This document shows positions 11,206 to 23,516 of a stretch of 64,000 nt of DNA, piece after piece. The notes beneath the pieces are model-generated. The model had not been told where the DNA came from, did no database searches, and saw only the letters and a program-made list of their open reading frames with translations. The stretch covers positions 3,472,001 through 3,536,000 of the forward strand of contig NW_024468913.1 in the NCBI RefSeq assembly GCF_011745365.1, read 5' to 3'. The stretch comes from Cryphonectria parasitica EP155 (taxonomy: Eukaryota > Ascomycota > Sordariomycetes > Diaporthales > Cryphonectriaceae). The translations under genes were made by a program, and so were the position numbers. The stretch's first letter is position 1; each line of letters opens with the position of its first letter.

Positions 11206-14200
11206 GAGTTGTCACCTCCTACAAAGAAGAACCACGAAAAGAAAATAGTCTCTGGAACCACCCTGCTACCCGTCGACTCCCTATCTCTTCAAGCTGACGT
11301 CCGATGCTGTTCTCGATCGCATATGCAAGAGTTGTCGGCCTCGGCTGGAAGGGAAGAGCGAGAAACACGCCAATTGGCAGGCGAGTGCGCAGTGTGACAA
11401 GAGCGACGATAACGGAGTCCCGCCGCGTGGGTATTGTATTCCCTCGAGAAGGTTCGTACAAGTCCAATATTCGAATCTGACTGGACCGGGACGTTGGACG
11501 ATCAAAATCCTGAAATGTCCAGGGGATCGATCTTGCGAGATTGGCTGGTGTGAGCCGTCGACAAGTCCGGTTTTCAGGCGGTGTGAAGACAAGCTGATGA
11601 TCTCGTGTGAGACAATCACCAAAAGAAGAGAAAAGGAGAAAAAAGATCCTCTCGAGACACAAGAGTTTCGCAGAGACTCAAGCGGGACGGGTCGCAAGTA
11701 CCCTGGGACGAACCGACCCGTGTGTGTGTCTCTGATCAGGTTTGCTAACGTCAGTAAGTGTCGCAGAATTCCAACGCGGTGTAGATACAAAGTTGAATCA
11801 CAGATTCTCGAGATGAACAAAAAATAAAAATTGGTGCTTGAAGAAAGAGGGAAGGCGACGACGACGACGACGACGACGACCAGATGACCAGGTAGAGAAT
11901 AGGAAGGACACGATCAACACGTCGAGGGTTGAGACAAGAGAGGGTCCAAACAAAACAGCCGTGCGAGTAAGTAGTAGGTACAGCGACCAAGGTCAGAGGA
12001 AGAAGGAGAGCGCGGGAGACAGAGAGGGGGAGAGAGAGTAAGAGAGAGAAAGAGAGACGGGACGGGAGGGTCGCATGGAGGGCGACCACGATGCAGGGCA
12101 AGGCAGGACAGGGCAGGACAGGGTAGGGTAGGCTTGGGCTGATTACGAGCAGGGAGAGAGACAAATACAGGCACAGGCACAGTCAAGGCTCGACTCGGCA
12201 GCTTCTTCAAGGAGAATTACCGGCCACTGAGGGGAATCACGTACATCAGCTGTTTCGGCTGGCTAGCTCAACCACGCGGTCGTGTCAGGATCGACTCGCA
12301 GAGAGGATGTAACAGACCTTTGCGGGAAGACCAAAACCAGACAGGGTGTGGAGACGCGGGCGAATAGTCCAAGTTGACAATCACCATAGCAGGACCTCCT
12401 CGTTGACTCGTTGTCGAGGTTCAAAGACAAAACAAAGAAAGATCAATTCCAGCTTCTCGTCGACGAGAACGTCCTGGATGGCGACCTGGGCGCCTGAGAG
12501 GGAACTTTGGCGGGTCGACGATCCAATTGGAAGCAGCCCAAGCACTGTGAGGTAGAGAAGATGTTCCTGAAGGGGAGGGAAAGGGAAAAGAGGAGAAGAT
12601 GGTTGATGATCGCCCTGGAGACAGACAGAAAAGGTCACAAGGACGTGTGCAGGGTAGAGAGGCAGGGTTGAATTCTGGTGGGCTGGGGGGGGGGAGTGTA
12701 AAAAAAAAAAAATCATCACAGGCGCACAGTGACCTGTAGCTTCCAATTCTAGTATTTGGCATGGTAAATGCTCATGGCACTACGGTAGGTACTCTGGTAG
12801 TAGGATTGGCCAGGAGTGGTGGAAAGAGGATTCGTGGGGGGGGGCGTAGGGAAGGGGCCAGGAATAGGACGAGGAGGATACGACACGATACGATGGTGTG
12901 GTTGAGGTTCTGCAGCGGTTTCAGAGATGCGGGACGAGCCAGGAGGTGCCGTGCAAGCGTCCTTTTCACTGCATCTCACACACAATGCAGGGCCAGACAG
13001 GGGTCTTGCTGGGGGGGGGGGGCGCTGGTAGGGGGTGTTGCCTTTTGGGGGAGGCAGGGGGGGGGCGACTGGCTTGATGCTGGTAGATATCTGTTTTTGT
13101 GAGGTACCCATCGTACCTACCGTCTTAACGTTACAGTACAATACTATACTATGGTAGCAGCCTGGCTGTCACTCGCTCTCGCTCTTAGTGCATCGACCGC
13201 CTACGACTGAAGACACGCCTGGAGACACGCCTTGGACTTGAAGGTTCGTCTTCTAGCCTACGATCATCGTCTCTCTTTGCCTACTCACTCACCCACTTCC
13301 TCTTTGATTGTCGGTCCACTGCAAGAAGGCTAATGATCCCATGGTATTAGTGCAATGGTATCGAACCAGACCGTTGAAAGTTTGTCTGAAATATGCTTGC
13401 TTCCCTGTCGAAGATCAGGTCTCGAGTCTCGAGTACTAGGATGTCCTACTCACTGCAGCAGGTCTTCTATGATACGATGCCCTCTTGGCCTTCTTGCCTA
13501 TCCTGCAGTCCTGCTCCACACCTCGTCTCGATAAGTGCGTGGGGTGATAAGATGTCGTTGAGCCATGTCCGTCAATTCTCTCGTTCGTCAATCGACAAGA
13601 AGAAGTAAAAGAGGGGTGAAGTGTGGAAGTTGGAAGGTGAGCAAGTACCACATAGCAACACAACAGAGTTGCAGACCCCTCCTCGTCCCTTTCAAGCGAA
13701 GTCGTCGCCGAGCCTCCGAGCCTCCGAGCCCGCCGTCGATGTGACTCTCCGCGGGCATAATTAGGGTTGTTTTTGGGGGAGGGGTCGGGTGGTGTCGGCC
13801 AGTAAGCGTCCGATGCAGAGAGGGAAAGACGAATGACGAGAAACTTTTGGGAACCATTACGATCCCGTCAGCATCCGAGATGCAGCAGAGCAACAATGAA
13901 GCCAAGCAGCAAGCAGGAAGAAGAGCGGGAATTGTGGAAATGAGAGGGATTGTCCGTGTCTCTCGTCACTCCCGGGATCTGGCACCAATCTCATCAACCA
14001 CCAGGCTTACCAGAGACGATCAAGGAGCGGGGTGGGTAGAGGCAAGGGGTGGATGGCTGGGGGAGGGGGCCCAGGACAGGGAAACGATGATGGCGATGAT
14101 GGCAGCGAGGTTGATCCGGACCATCTCCACATCCACCTCCAGCACCAAAGCAGCAACATGCAGTGAGAATCTGTGCCTGGCCTATGGTGGGCACCTGCAT

Positions 14201-17200
14201 ATGCAAGCATTGCATGTCGCCTGGCTGCGGGTAATTGAGAAAGAGGGGAGGGGAATCCTTTCGAGTTCGGCCTAACAAGGTCGATCCGGAAAAAGAGGAC
14301 CGACTCGACCCCACCCGAACCCCGGTGGCCTTTTCTGGCCATTTTTATTTTATTTTATGATACGGCCAGATGACGGTGACATGCCAATTCACCACTACTA
14401 TGTCCTGGGTGTTAGTCTGTCCTCTCTCATAGCCCGGTTCGAGGCGGACCGACATTCTCGTCCAAGAGAACACCAAATCCTCCCCAATGGGATCACGGCC
14501 ACGTCTGGCCAGCAGCCCCCTTTCGTATCGCGGTAAAGCCTCAGCAGCGATCGCGAACTTGTGGCGCCGGGAGGCGTTCTCCCACCTCCAGCTGGCCTTG
14601 TTTTTGTTGAATTCAGGGGCCTCCTCGCCTGGAAAACGGGTCGAAGCGCTGCAGGGCTGAGCCTGTACAAAACTCATCGAACAAAGAGATCCTTTGTACA
14701 ATACTATGCACAAGTCGCAGGCTGATGAGGCCGAATGCTCCTCAGCAGTCTGTCCCGAGGGAGGGAGGGAGGGAGGGAGGGAGAAGGCGAGGAAAGCTGT
14801 GGATAGAATCCAGTCATCAAATTTTGTCTCGTCGCATCATCCCTCGGGTGTGAGTGGGAGAAGATCTGCGACACAGCGACGCTGCGACACCACACCACGC
14901 CATCCTCCCAGGTGCCCCTCCACGATGATCTTCTCGACTAGGTGCCACCATAGTACATGGAACGAACTCCAGATGTGGCTTGCAAGCCAGATGGGGTTTG
15001 GGGCCACCTCACCTGTCCAAACGACTCCAGAGCCACGAGGTCTTTGCCGTTTTGAGGTGTCAAGGCCCAACTTCCTACTCGGAACTAGATTTGACATTTT
15101 GTTGGCGTCCCTACCTATTCCGCTCATCTGGAATCATCGCAGCACCACAAACAGTGTGCCCCCTGTTCTCTCTTTTATTGGATACCCCTGAGTGGGTGAG
15201 TGAGTTTTCTGACCAAGACACACACACTGCTACGAGACCACCACAACGACGCTCCTTCGATGGCAAAAAACAATTCCTCTCTGACAAAGCAAGACTTACG
15301 AATATTTCAGGGGGGGATGGTTCTATTATGTTGTTCTTTTCTTATTCCTCCCGTGGGAGCGGCGCATGGCTGACATGACCCACGTGCGCGCGCGGGAGTC
15401 TATGGTAGTACCGTGCTTTGCATACTTGCGGTAAGTCAATGCTGACAGCAGATTGCACAGCAGCTGAGCCTCAGCCACCACAGGGCGGAACCTGTCGCCG
15501 TTGAATTTTATTTTATTATTTTTGACCTACAATCCATTGCGTCTTTTGTTCGTCCTTTATCTTGTCTCCAGTCTGCCCTAGGTCTTGGCCTTGCATGGCA
15601 GGGCCTCGCCCCACACCAATCATTCATGACAATCCTGCGGCGTCTTCAACCGTCACAATCAGACGAAAGAAACCCTCCTGGCCACAAGATGATAAACACT
15701 ATACATAGTAGGTAAGTGCGTGTGTACCAATCGGGACTTGGAACACTGCTCTGCAGCAAGGGCCTGCAGAAAACGAACAAGCACGCACGCACGCACGAGA
15801 TCAAGGCAACAACTTCAGATGCTTTGTGTTCTAGCGTCCACTCAGGGCTGAACTTGATCCACCCAAGACAGTACTATACTAAGTACTCACCAGAGTCTAA
15901 GTAGGCCAGGAGGTCTCTTCCAAACCCCCGGGTCAGGCTCAGACATGTCCTGAAATTACCACCTCCATGTGCCATCGTAACCGAGGCGGTGGGGTCCAGA
16001 AGTCTAGCCGCCCTCCCATATACGTACTACTGATGCTTTTCTGTGCTTTGTCCTAGTAGCATGGCTTGAAGCAGGGACCGCAGGAGGGCCTCCTCGCCCC
16101 AATTACTGCAACTCCACATATTATTTGCCTGGGGCCAAAGGGATCTCGCCTCGATTGTACTTGCTCTTATCACGCACAAGCCATCTCGCTCTCTTCATCA
16201 TCGCAACATCTCGCTCCACCTCCTCTCATCTTCGCTAATCTCTTCAAATCTATCACCCCAAGCGGCATTCCCTTCGATGATTCATTTATTATCATGTGTC
16301 TGGCCCATTTCATCACAGAAAAGCTTGTGCCGCCAGGGCCCCAATTTCTTTTACCCAATCCGGACCCAATATGAGCCGACGTGATTTTATTATACCGGGC
16401 TCCCGTGTTTCATCTTGACAGTGTCTCATTTTATTATGCTCTCAGCACTCCCCAGCGCTGCCGGCCTGCGAGAGCCTAAGAAATCTCCCAATCCTTCAAA
16501 TGACCATCAACACAAAATGAACCCCATACCTGCCCGGTCTAGTCCGTCCATTCTCTTGTCCAGTCGGTGTACAGACCGTGCAGTCAAGTCAAGGCAAGGG
16601 GGAAGAGGGTCGCCGCTGCGGTGGTGAGATTGGCGGTTGCTTTCGTTTATGTACGATGACGCCACCCCCTCATAACGATGCGCAACATCGATAGACAGCT
16701 GCGGTTTCGAGGCCGGTGAGTAAAAAGCCAAGAAGAGTCCCTCGCACGTAATATGGGGCCCCTGCATAACCGTGGTGTCCCCTCCCTCCTCCCAAGATCT
16801 TCTTCTTCGCTTACCGCAGGGCCTTGTCGCCGCACGGTCCGGTCACCAGAACATTGTGCCGTGTGCATTCTACCCAGGTAACGTAACGTGTGTACCCTGA
16901 GCCTGCGCCGCAAGCTGCGGTCGTGGCTGATGTAATCGTTCACCATGGCTGCCGCTCACTTGCCTGGCTCCTCTTTGGACAAGCCTCCAAAGGAGGGGGG
17001 GGGGGGGACTTTTCTTACTTTTTCTTCATCAGACTGTCTTTGAATTTACTGGACCAAAAGCAAGTCTGCATTCTGGCTCTGCTTTTGGAGCCGGCTCAAT
17101 AGTACGAGAAGCTGCCGGCCAAGGGGGTCCCACGAATCTCACCGCGATGCGCCTGCCGTGCCGAATGAAAGCTTTGGGCAGAGCCACTTGCTACCGATTT

Positions 17201-18714
17201 CAAGGGCAGACGAGGGCGGACGAGAGCAAGCGAGTGCATCATTTCTCTTCGTTTCTGCTCTTCTGAAGGGGTGGAGAAGAAAAAGGGGAGACAGAAAACA
17301 GGGGGCCTCGAGTCGTCCTCTGTTGCGGCGAGGTGATCTGTGGGCACTCCGATGAGGCAGCCCATGCCTTGGCTGATCGGATCGGCCTCCGCTCCCTAGC
17401 AGGCGTTTGAGGAGACAAGAATGTAGTCGAGTACCTCTTGATTCAGTGCGTATTTATCTCAGGGAGAGGACGTGGAGTGTTTGACCCAGTGCCTCTGCGT
17501 TCATGGGCTCTCAGCTGGGTACTCCCTCATAAAATTCTTGTTGAGCATGTCAATGGTGCAGCTCCCAGGCAACATCACCAAAGCCCACGAGAAGCAAATG
17601 GTTTACGGCTTTTTCTCCATTCTATCGTGGGTGAGAGATTCTAGAGTATGATGTAAACTGTCTGTACGTGTCTTCGGGTCCCAATCCCAGACATGAAAGT
17701 AACGTAAATATCTATGCTCTAATGTGTATGAGAGTTTGATGGAAAAAAAATTCGAAAGGAGGCAATATTCGAGTCAACCTTCGGCATTCGACGAGAAAAG
17801 GCACGGCTGTGACCATCTGACCTTTTGTATCCTCGAGTGCCCACTGTCCCCTCACTCACAGGTTTTACAAGAATCATGAAGTATGGAGAGAAAACAGCTC
17901 TGCTGGGAAGGTTTTGTGTCCCCGTTTCAGGGTAGATTGACCAAGGTTTTAATCAACAGTCACACCATAGGGGAATGCTCAGAGACAAGTAGGGTACACT
18001 TTCAATTCAAGAAGTACAATGCCAATCTCACCTACATTGACTGGATTCAAATTGAACATGATGAGTAACGTTTCAAGAGAAGTCATTCTCTATCAAGCTC
18101 TAGTAGGATGGCAGGCAAGGAGGAAAAGCAAAGAAAAGAGCAGAGAGTAAGAAAGGGAATGTGCTCATGAGGACTTCTGCCACTCTTGACTGAGTATGGT
18201 TGCTTTTTGTTTCTCTTTCATTATGATTGACTGCTCTTCGGCAGTTCTAGATGCTCCTTCTTTGCGGCAGAACGTCTCGGACAGTCAAACGCCCTGAGCA
18301 ATATCTGCAATACTTGTGTATCTTGCCAGTCATGTTGAGCAATTATGCTGGGGGACATTATCTATTGTAGCATGTGTAACAGTATTCGACCCAAGCAAAC
18401 ACACCCTCGCTGAAAGTTTAAGTGCGTTGGTCTTCAGTTTACTCTCATGGTTGAATTCATCTAGCACTGAAACTCTCTTCGATATCTTCTAATTATCAAA
18501 TTTTCAGAACATGCGCCTCATCAGAAGACAGTCACTTGCATCTCAGAAAGCCTTCATCTTTTCGATATCAGAATCAACCAGGCGAAACGAAAGCGAGGTG
18601 TCACAAGATAATCAAAGTCCTGGTGGTCTATTGCCCTAACCTACCTAATTGACCAAATATTTTCAGCTGTTCCCTCCTCTTACCCCTGCAGCTAACAGTC
18701 TATCTTACCTCATT
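11206..18714. other. Long gene-poor region
   Basis: About 7.5 kb without a supportable gene. The first kilobase or so is probably promoter and 5' leader of the EGF-module gene. It holds a GAC repeat at 11856-11880, AG-rich DNA near 12000-12060, a short GGGCAGGACA-type tandem repeat near 12100-12130, G runs near 12686 and 13010, a GGGA tetranucleotide repeat at about 14759-14783, ACGC repeats near 15781-15800, and another G run near 17000. Open frames here are short, overlap on both strands and carry no domain. Confidence 0.55.
11856..11880. repeat. GAC trinucleotide repeat
   Basis: Eight perfect GAC/CGA units lie in non-coding DNA upstream of the EGF-module gene. Confidence 0.85.
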
Positions 18715-19276
18715 ATGCCCTCAAACAAACAGAACAAGGACCCAGGCATGTCCAAATCACAGCCCCAAGGCAGCGTCAGCCTGACGCCTACACGAGAACC
18801 CATCATCGTGGGCAGTAGCTACTCAACCACTGATGCTCGCACCACGTGCAAAGTGCAGAGCTGGAGGGATGATGTCAACAGGGCCACCAAGAAGAACAAC
18901 AGCAGGCCGAAGTGTGTTTTGATGTAGACGAAGAGAGCTGGAGGGTGACATTTTGCATCTAGCGGTTTTGGATCGACACAATCGTTGACGATTACTACGT
19001 ACAGCATGCTTATCCTCCTCCTTCTTCCCTCTGCCATCCATCTCTTCTTCGACCTTGATCTGACGATTTCTTTTCCATAGGCAACTGAGATGGTGAGCGT
19101 CATCAGCACGCTTCTGCCCATTCGGCGCAAACAAAGCAGAACTTCCCCTGGCGAACAACGAGCTGTATGGCGAGCCCACATTGTTCGACAAGCACAGGTA
19201 CATCCACAGTCTGAATGTTGGTGGAGGCTCTGTACCAAACACTCCAGTGACTACACCTTCGAAACGGATGGCTTGA
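18715..19276 (+). CDS. Tentative small two-exon gene of unknown function
   Basis: Exon 1 (18715-18913) has codons mostly ending in C or G and stands out from AT-rich flanks. Exon 2 (19107-19276) continues the frame across a GTGTTT donor and a CAG acceptor preceded by a pyrimidine tract, giving 122 residues. I do not recognise the family. The N-terminal half is hydrophilic, rich in Ser, Thr and Lys; the second half contains the acidic and aromatic run GEPTLFDKHRYIHSLNVGGG, which looks like real protein. If the intron is kept, translation stops after 70 residues with a polybasic tail ending in Cys-Val-Leu-Met, a farnesylation (CaaX) motif. A competing minus-strand frame (19308-18823, about 161 residues) covers the same DNA, so the strand is not settled. 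The donor is non-consensus. Confidence 0.4.
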
Positions 19277-19861
19277 GTACTCAGCACGTTGATGACCGCA
19301 GTGGGCATCACCGAAGCTTTTCAGGCCTACTAGGGCCTAGCATGGTAGGACTCTCACATACGTCAGTATTGCAAAAGCAAAAACAAATCAAGACCACAGG
19401 AATCCTCTCTCATGTTTCGTCTAGATTTAATACGGAGATCCCGGACTCTCTAGCTGAAAACAGACGCAATGCATACTGTCTGGCTGGAGAAGCGACATGC
19501 AGATCAATTGTAACAGGGATTTACTGCTTTTGAATAAAAAGCAATTTGTACTACTTGAGAGACTGTTCATGAAAGCGCTGCATCTCTGTACTTTTGGGAG
19601 GTTATGATTACAAGTGGTAGCAGGATTCAAGTCTCGTGTGTGTGTGTCATCATGGTAATCAGCTCTCTCCCGCAAGGCGAGTCGCTTGATCACCCAAAGT
19701 ATCCCTCTGAAAGGACGGCGATTCCCCAGTACAGGCTGGAAATGATTCAAGTCTAGCCATACTGTCGCATCTGCTGCATGGGTTATGTAGTACAACACAC
19801 AACCTTGCTCATCAATTCTGCTATTCAGACATTAATCTACACTTCATCTATCCATGTTCTC
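19277..19861. other. Intergenic spacer
   Basis: AT-richer sequence between the tentative small gene and the 3' end of the permease gene. I see no gene or repeat in it. Confidence 0.5.
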
Positions 19862-22230
19862 CTACATAGTCTTAGTGTCTTGAGGACCCTTGGTATCGAC
19901 GGCTTGACCTTCCAGCTGAGCCTGGTTCGAGATCTGGGCCGTCAACACCACATCCGACTCTTTCAAGTACTTATGGCGGGCCGCATAGACCCAGTACAAG
20001 CCCGAAAAGAGAACCTCGGCGCCGACAATGGCGCATGCCCAGTTCATGTTGCCGATATTCTCGCCAGTGACAGGAAGATACAGTGGGCAGCTAGTTGCAG
20101 AGAAAGGTTCGTGTGTCAGTAAAGAGAATAGACAGGGGGGGGGGGGTTGTTCAAGTTCTGGGTAATACTAACAGGTACATCACAATGACCAACAAGGCCC
20201 AGGCAACTGATATATAGTTGATCAGGAGACCCCACCGGCCGAGGTCAAAGTGTTTCCGCTCGGGCAGGACGTGACGTCCTCGGACCAGAACCTGAAGCAG
20301 AGCTCGTCAGCCTTTTGAACCAAATCTCGAAGGACAAGATGAGTTTTTCAATCTTACCGCAATGATCGGAGCGATGTAAGCTGTCTGAAAGAACACGCCT
20401 GATCCGCTGACGATGGCATAGAACGCAAGGTCGCTACCCAGAGAGATGAGGCCTGGTGGAGAAAGAGAGCGAGAATGTCAGCTGCTTGCACATTTGGGAG
20501 TACGACACGGCAGGTGATGAGCTTGACTTACCAACCACGATCTCAACAACAAAGACCACCAGCATCATGTTCCAGGGAACACCGTATTTGGGGTGAAGCT
20601 TGGCCAGCCAGTCAGAGTAAGGGAACGCCTTGTCCTCAGCCATTCTCCATCCGAGGCGAGAGCAGGAAGCCAACACGCCGACGCAGATGAGCAGCTATCA
20701 AATGATTGTCATATTAGGAGACCATGTCGAAACAGATAATGGGATGCAGTGGGGAGGTAACTCACATTGCCTATCACAAACAGGATGGAGATGAAGAGAC
20801 CACCACCGTATAAGCTACCGGAGATCTCCGCAAACCACGAGACGTACGGGGCACTGCACATGATTTTGTCAGTCATTAACGTCGCCCCAGGATGTAGAGG
20901 ACATCATCTCAACTTACAGCTCTTCGGCATAGGACGCATAGTTGCCGCACGTGAAGAGGAGGATCAGATCGGTAACAATAGTGGTGACACCAGCAAAAAT
21001 CATCGACCAGACCATCGCTCGCTGTGTCATCACACGAGAATCAGCACAGTGAGCTATCGAGTAGAAAAAGAAGGATATGATATAGTAGAGAAGGCACGAG
21101 AGAAGGGGGATAGGACTCACAGGCGCATCCTCTGCGGCATTTCGCATCTCCTCCACCAGGTGCATCATGGCATCAGTGCCATACAGACCGTAGATTGAGT
21201 TGTAAAAGGCCATGATGAAAACCCAACCGCTGCTCGTGTATCCAGTGTTGTTCAAGAATGTGGTAAAAACAAACTCGGCGCTGGACTTGGGCGCCTTGAC
21301 CAGGACGGTGATGGCCCAGGCGAAGAAGCCGCCGACGGTAAGGAACGCGCCAAAGGAGCTGTAGAACGGCAGGAGGGAGGCGTGGAGGTTCATGAACAGC
21401 GGAACGATGATAAAGGCGAGGTAGAGGAGGAAGTTCATCCAGGACTATGCCAGTCATTACACCTTGTCAGCCTGTGCGTCGAGCGTGAACCTGCTTCGGG
21501 GAAGGGGGGTGTCCGGTCTACTGCTGCTTACAGTCCATTCAAAATCGGGGTGCACGGTCTGGATGAAGGAACCGATGATGTTGGCGTTTTGGATCGCGCA
21601 CGAGGAGCTGACCGACATCTCAGCCGTCATCAGTGCCCAGCCGACGAGGTACGAGAGTAAGGGCCGCCACTTGGGGCTGGCCAGGACCTGCACGTAGAAC
21701 TGCTGTCCTCCGGCGGTGGGCCAGATGCCACAGTACTCTGCCAGGGAGGCCATGAGGAGAGTTTGACCAATGGCAACGGCGATTCTTTGGAATTGGCTTG
21801 TTAGATACACTATTACCCGAACGAATTGAAAAAGGGGGAACAGAAGAGAATGCAGAATAATCATCCAGAAAGGATAGTCGGGGGTTGTAAACTCACGATC
21901 CGTACAGAAGGCCTACTGGGCCTCCAATATCGAAGATGGTGCCGTACAGGACCACAACGCATGCCCATGTGGCGCACATCATGACTTGGTACGCACATAC
22001 TGATAGTTGATTGTCAGCTATGATTGATCTTTGACCATCTCGGAGTGGCGGGGCAGCCAAGTAAGAGGGGAATCATTCCACGTACACGTCCAGAAGTTGT
22101 AGACTCTCTTCATCTTGGGACTCTTGCCCAACATTATCAGCTCCATATCGTCCGAGTTGGCGACCTGCTTGGCCTCGAGCCTCCCAGGATCCATGGGCTC
22201 TTCAGCCGCTATTTCTTCAATGGTCGCCAT
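19862..22230 (-). CDS. Amino-acid/choline permease (APC superfamily, ACT family)
   Basis: Predicted plasma-membrane permease importing an amino acid, GABA or choline-like compound. Ten exons, from the start: 22230-22086, 21999-21897, 21784-21532, 21444-21121, 21021-20918, 20853-20766, 20694-20532, 20452-20358, 20291-20173 and 20090-19862. Every join keeps frame, giving 540 residues, the normal size for 12-helix ACT-family members. The N-terminal tail is acidic. The first helix region reads NFWTLCAYQ, followed by GGPVGLLYGS and PTAGGQQFYV, the signature of fungal GABA/choline permeases. The conserved loop with ASCSRLGWRMAEDKAFPYSDWL sits between later helices. The C-terminal tail is hydrophilic. 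It is transcribed divergently from the FAD oxidase gene across 1.3 kb with four GATAAG sites, suggesting nitrogen-regulated uptake of the oxidase's substrate. The exact substrate cannot be read from sequence. Confidence 0.93.
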
Positions 22231-23516
22231 GACTGGTGGCGGCAGTGAAGGTGACTGTGGGTAGTCGTGTGGTTCCGAAGACTATTGTGGTAGTAAGTAA
22301 TCAAGAAGCCAAGACGTCTTGTGTTAGTAGAAGAGCCAAGAATGTGGTGTCAATAATAAGAAACAACCACCCGGATGCAGCTCAGTTTGACAGTGTTGAA
22401 GAAGAAAAGGAGACCGTGAACTCCCTAAATAACATTCAAGAGATGTGATTTCCCTCCTCTTATTTTTTTTTCGCCTCTTCAGTACGAGGAGGAAGGGCAG
22501 GTGATTTAATGAAACCTAGGCTCTCGACGTGTCCATCAGCAAGAAGAAGGTCTAGGTCGCGCTTGGGGCTTATCGTCCTCTGGTTGCCCGAACGCTCACG
22601 ACGCCTCGAAAAGGTCTCCACCTGTCTTTCCCCGGATCCCGGGGGCGAAAGAGGATAACCTCGTTGCCTCAACCAACTCGCTCCGTCTCCATCGTAGATA
22701 AGATAGGAACGGGCAAAGCAAAGCGGAGAGCGACTCAGCAAGCAGGGCCGCTAAGACCGGGGGAATACCCCATCTTGGCGACGGTGAAATGATACAGAAC
22801 AGCCACGTGAAAGTCAAAAAGCTTTAATTACTTGGTTTGCAAGGGGAAAAGTTTCGATACAAGATCTTCGCGTCCTTATCCAGGTTTCACACATGATCCC
22901 GTGCCTTGGACGAATCTAGAAGTTATAGACGACGGGCAACTCACATGGGTTTTATTTTGGCTATAAAACGTTAAAGCAGTTGTTAGTAGTATTAAGGTTC
23001 ATGTTGCTGGAGTGAACCATGTAATATGTAGGAGGATGCACCCTTTATTTAGCCTGGCATATCTTTATGCTGCTGCGTAGAGCCGAGGTTAAATTCATAA
23101 ACTCTGCTACTGGACGCAATGGAAGGAGAAATTTAGCAGTAAAACATAGTAGAGTTCAACACAAAGCGTCCTTCTTATGATATACTACTTGTCGTAACTC
23201 CGTTCTTATCTTCGGCAAGTTCAGGCAAGTAACTTGGTAGTATGCAGCATGAAGCTTGTACAAGCCCGGCAAGTGTAACCGTACCTGGCATCAACCAACC
23301 CTATTAGGTTTGATCCTTACATTCATTATTGATCATAATTCACAAGTGACTGATTTGGGGTGCCGCTTCAAAAAGATGAAGGCGAAATAGTGAGACGAGC
23401 CCCCCTCATCTTTGAACGTTGGACTGCTGTTTAAGTATTCTTGATGCGAATCGTCTCTAGAAGTCAACACTCAAAACACTACTATTGATTGCCGTCTGAG
23501 GACAAAGGTGGAAGAG
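22231..23516. promoter_or_regulatory. Shared divergent promoter of permease and oxidase genes
   Basis: This 1.3-kb spacer lies between two divergent start codons. It contains four exact GATAAG hexamers: forward at 22697-22702 (followed at once by an overlapping GATAG), and reverse (CTTATC) at 22569-22574, 22875-22880 and 23215-23220. Chance would give fewer than one in this length. GATAAG is the binding core of AreA/NIT2-type nitrogen GATA factors. The part nearer the oxidase (about 22900-23400) is AT-rich. Regulation is inferred. Confidence 0.6.
22696..22706 (+). promoter_or_regulatory. Paired GATA-factor site
   Basis: A GATAAG core overlaps a second GATAG core. Closely paired GATA elements are the strongest known targets of fungal nitrogen regulators. 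It sits about 470 bp upstream of the permease start. Confidence 0.55.

Noticed and set aside
18823..19308. A 161-codon minus-strand frame over the tentative small gene
   Set aside because: It cannot be excluded, but codon choice in 18715-18913 and the pyrimidine-tract acceptor favour the plus strand.
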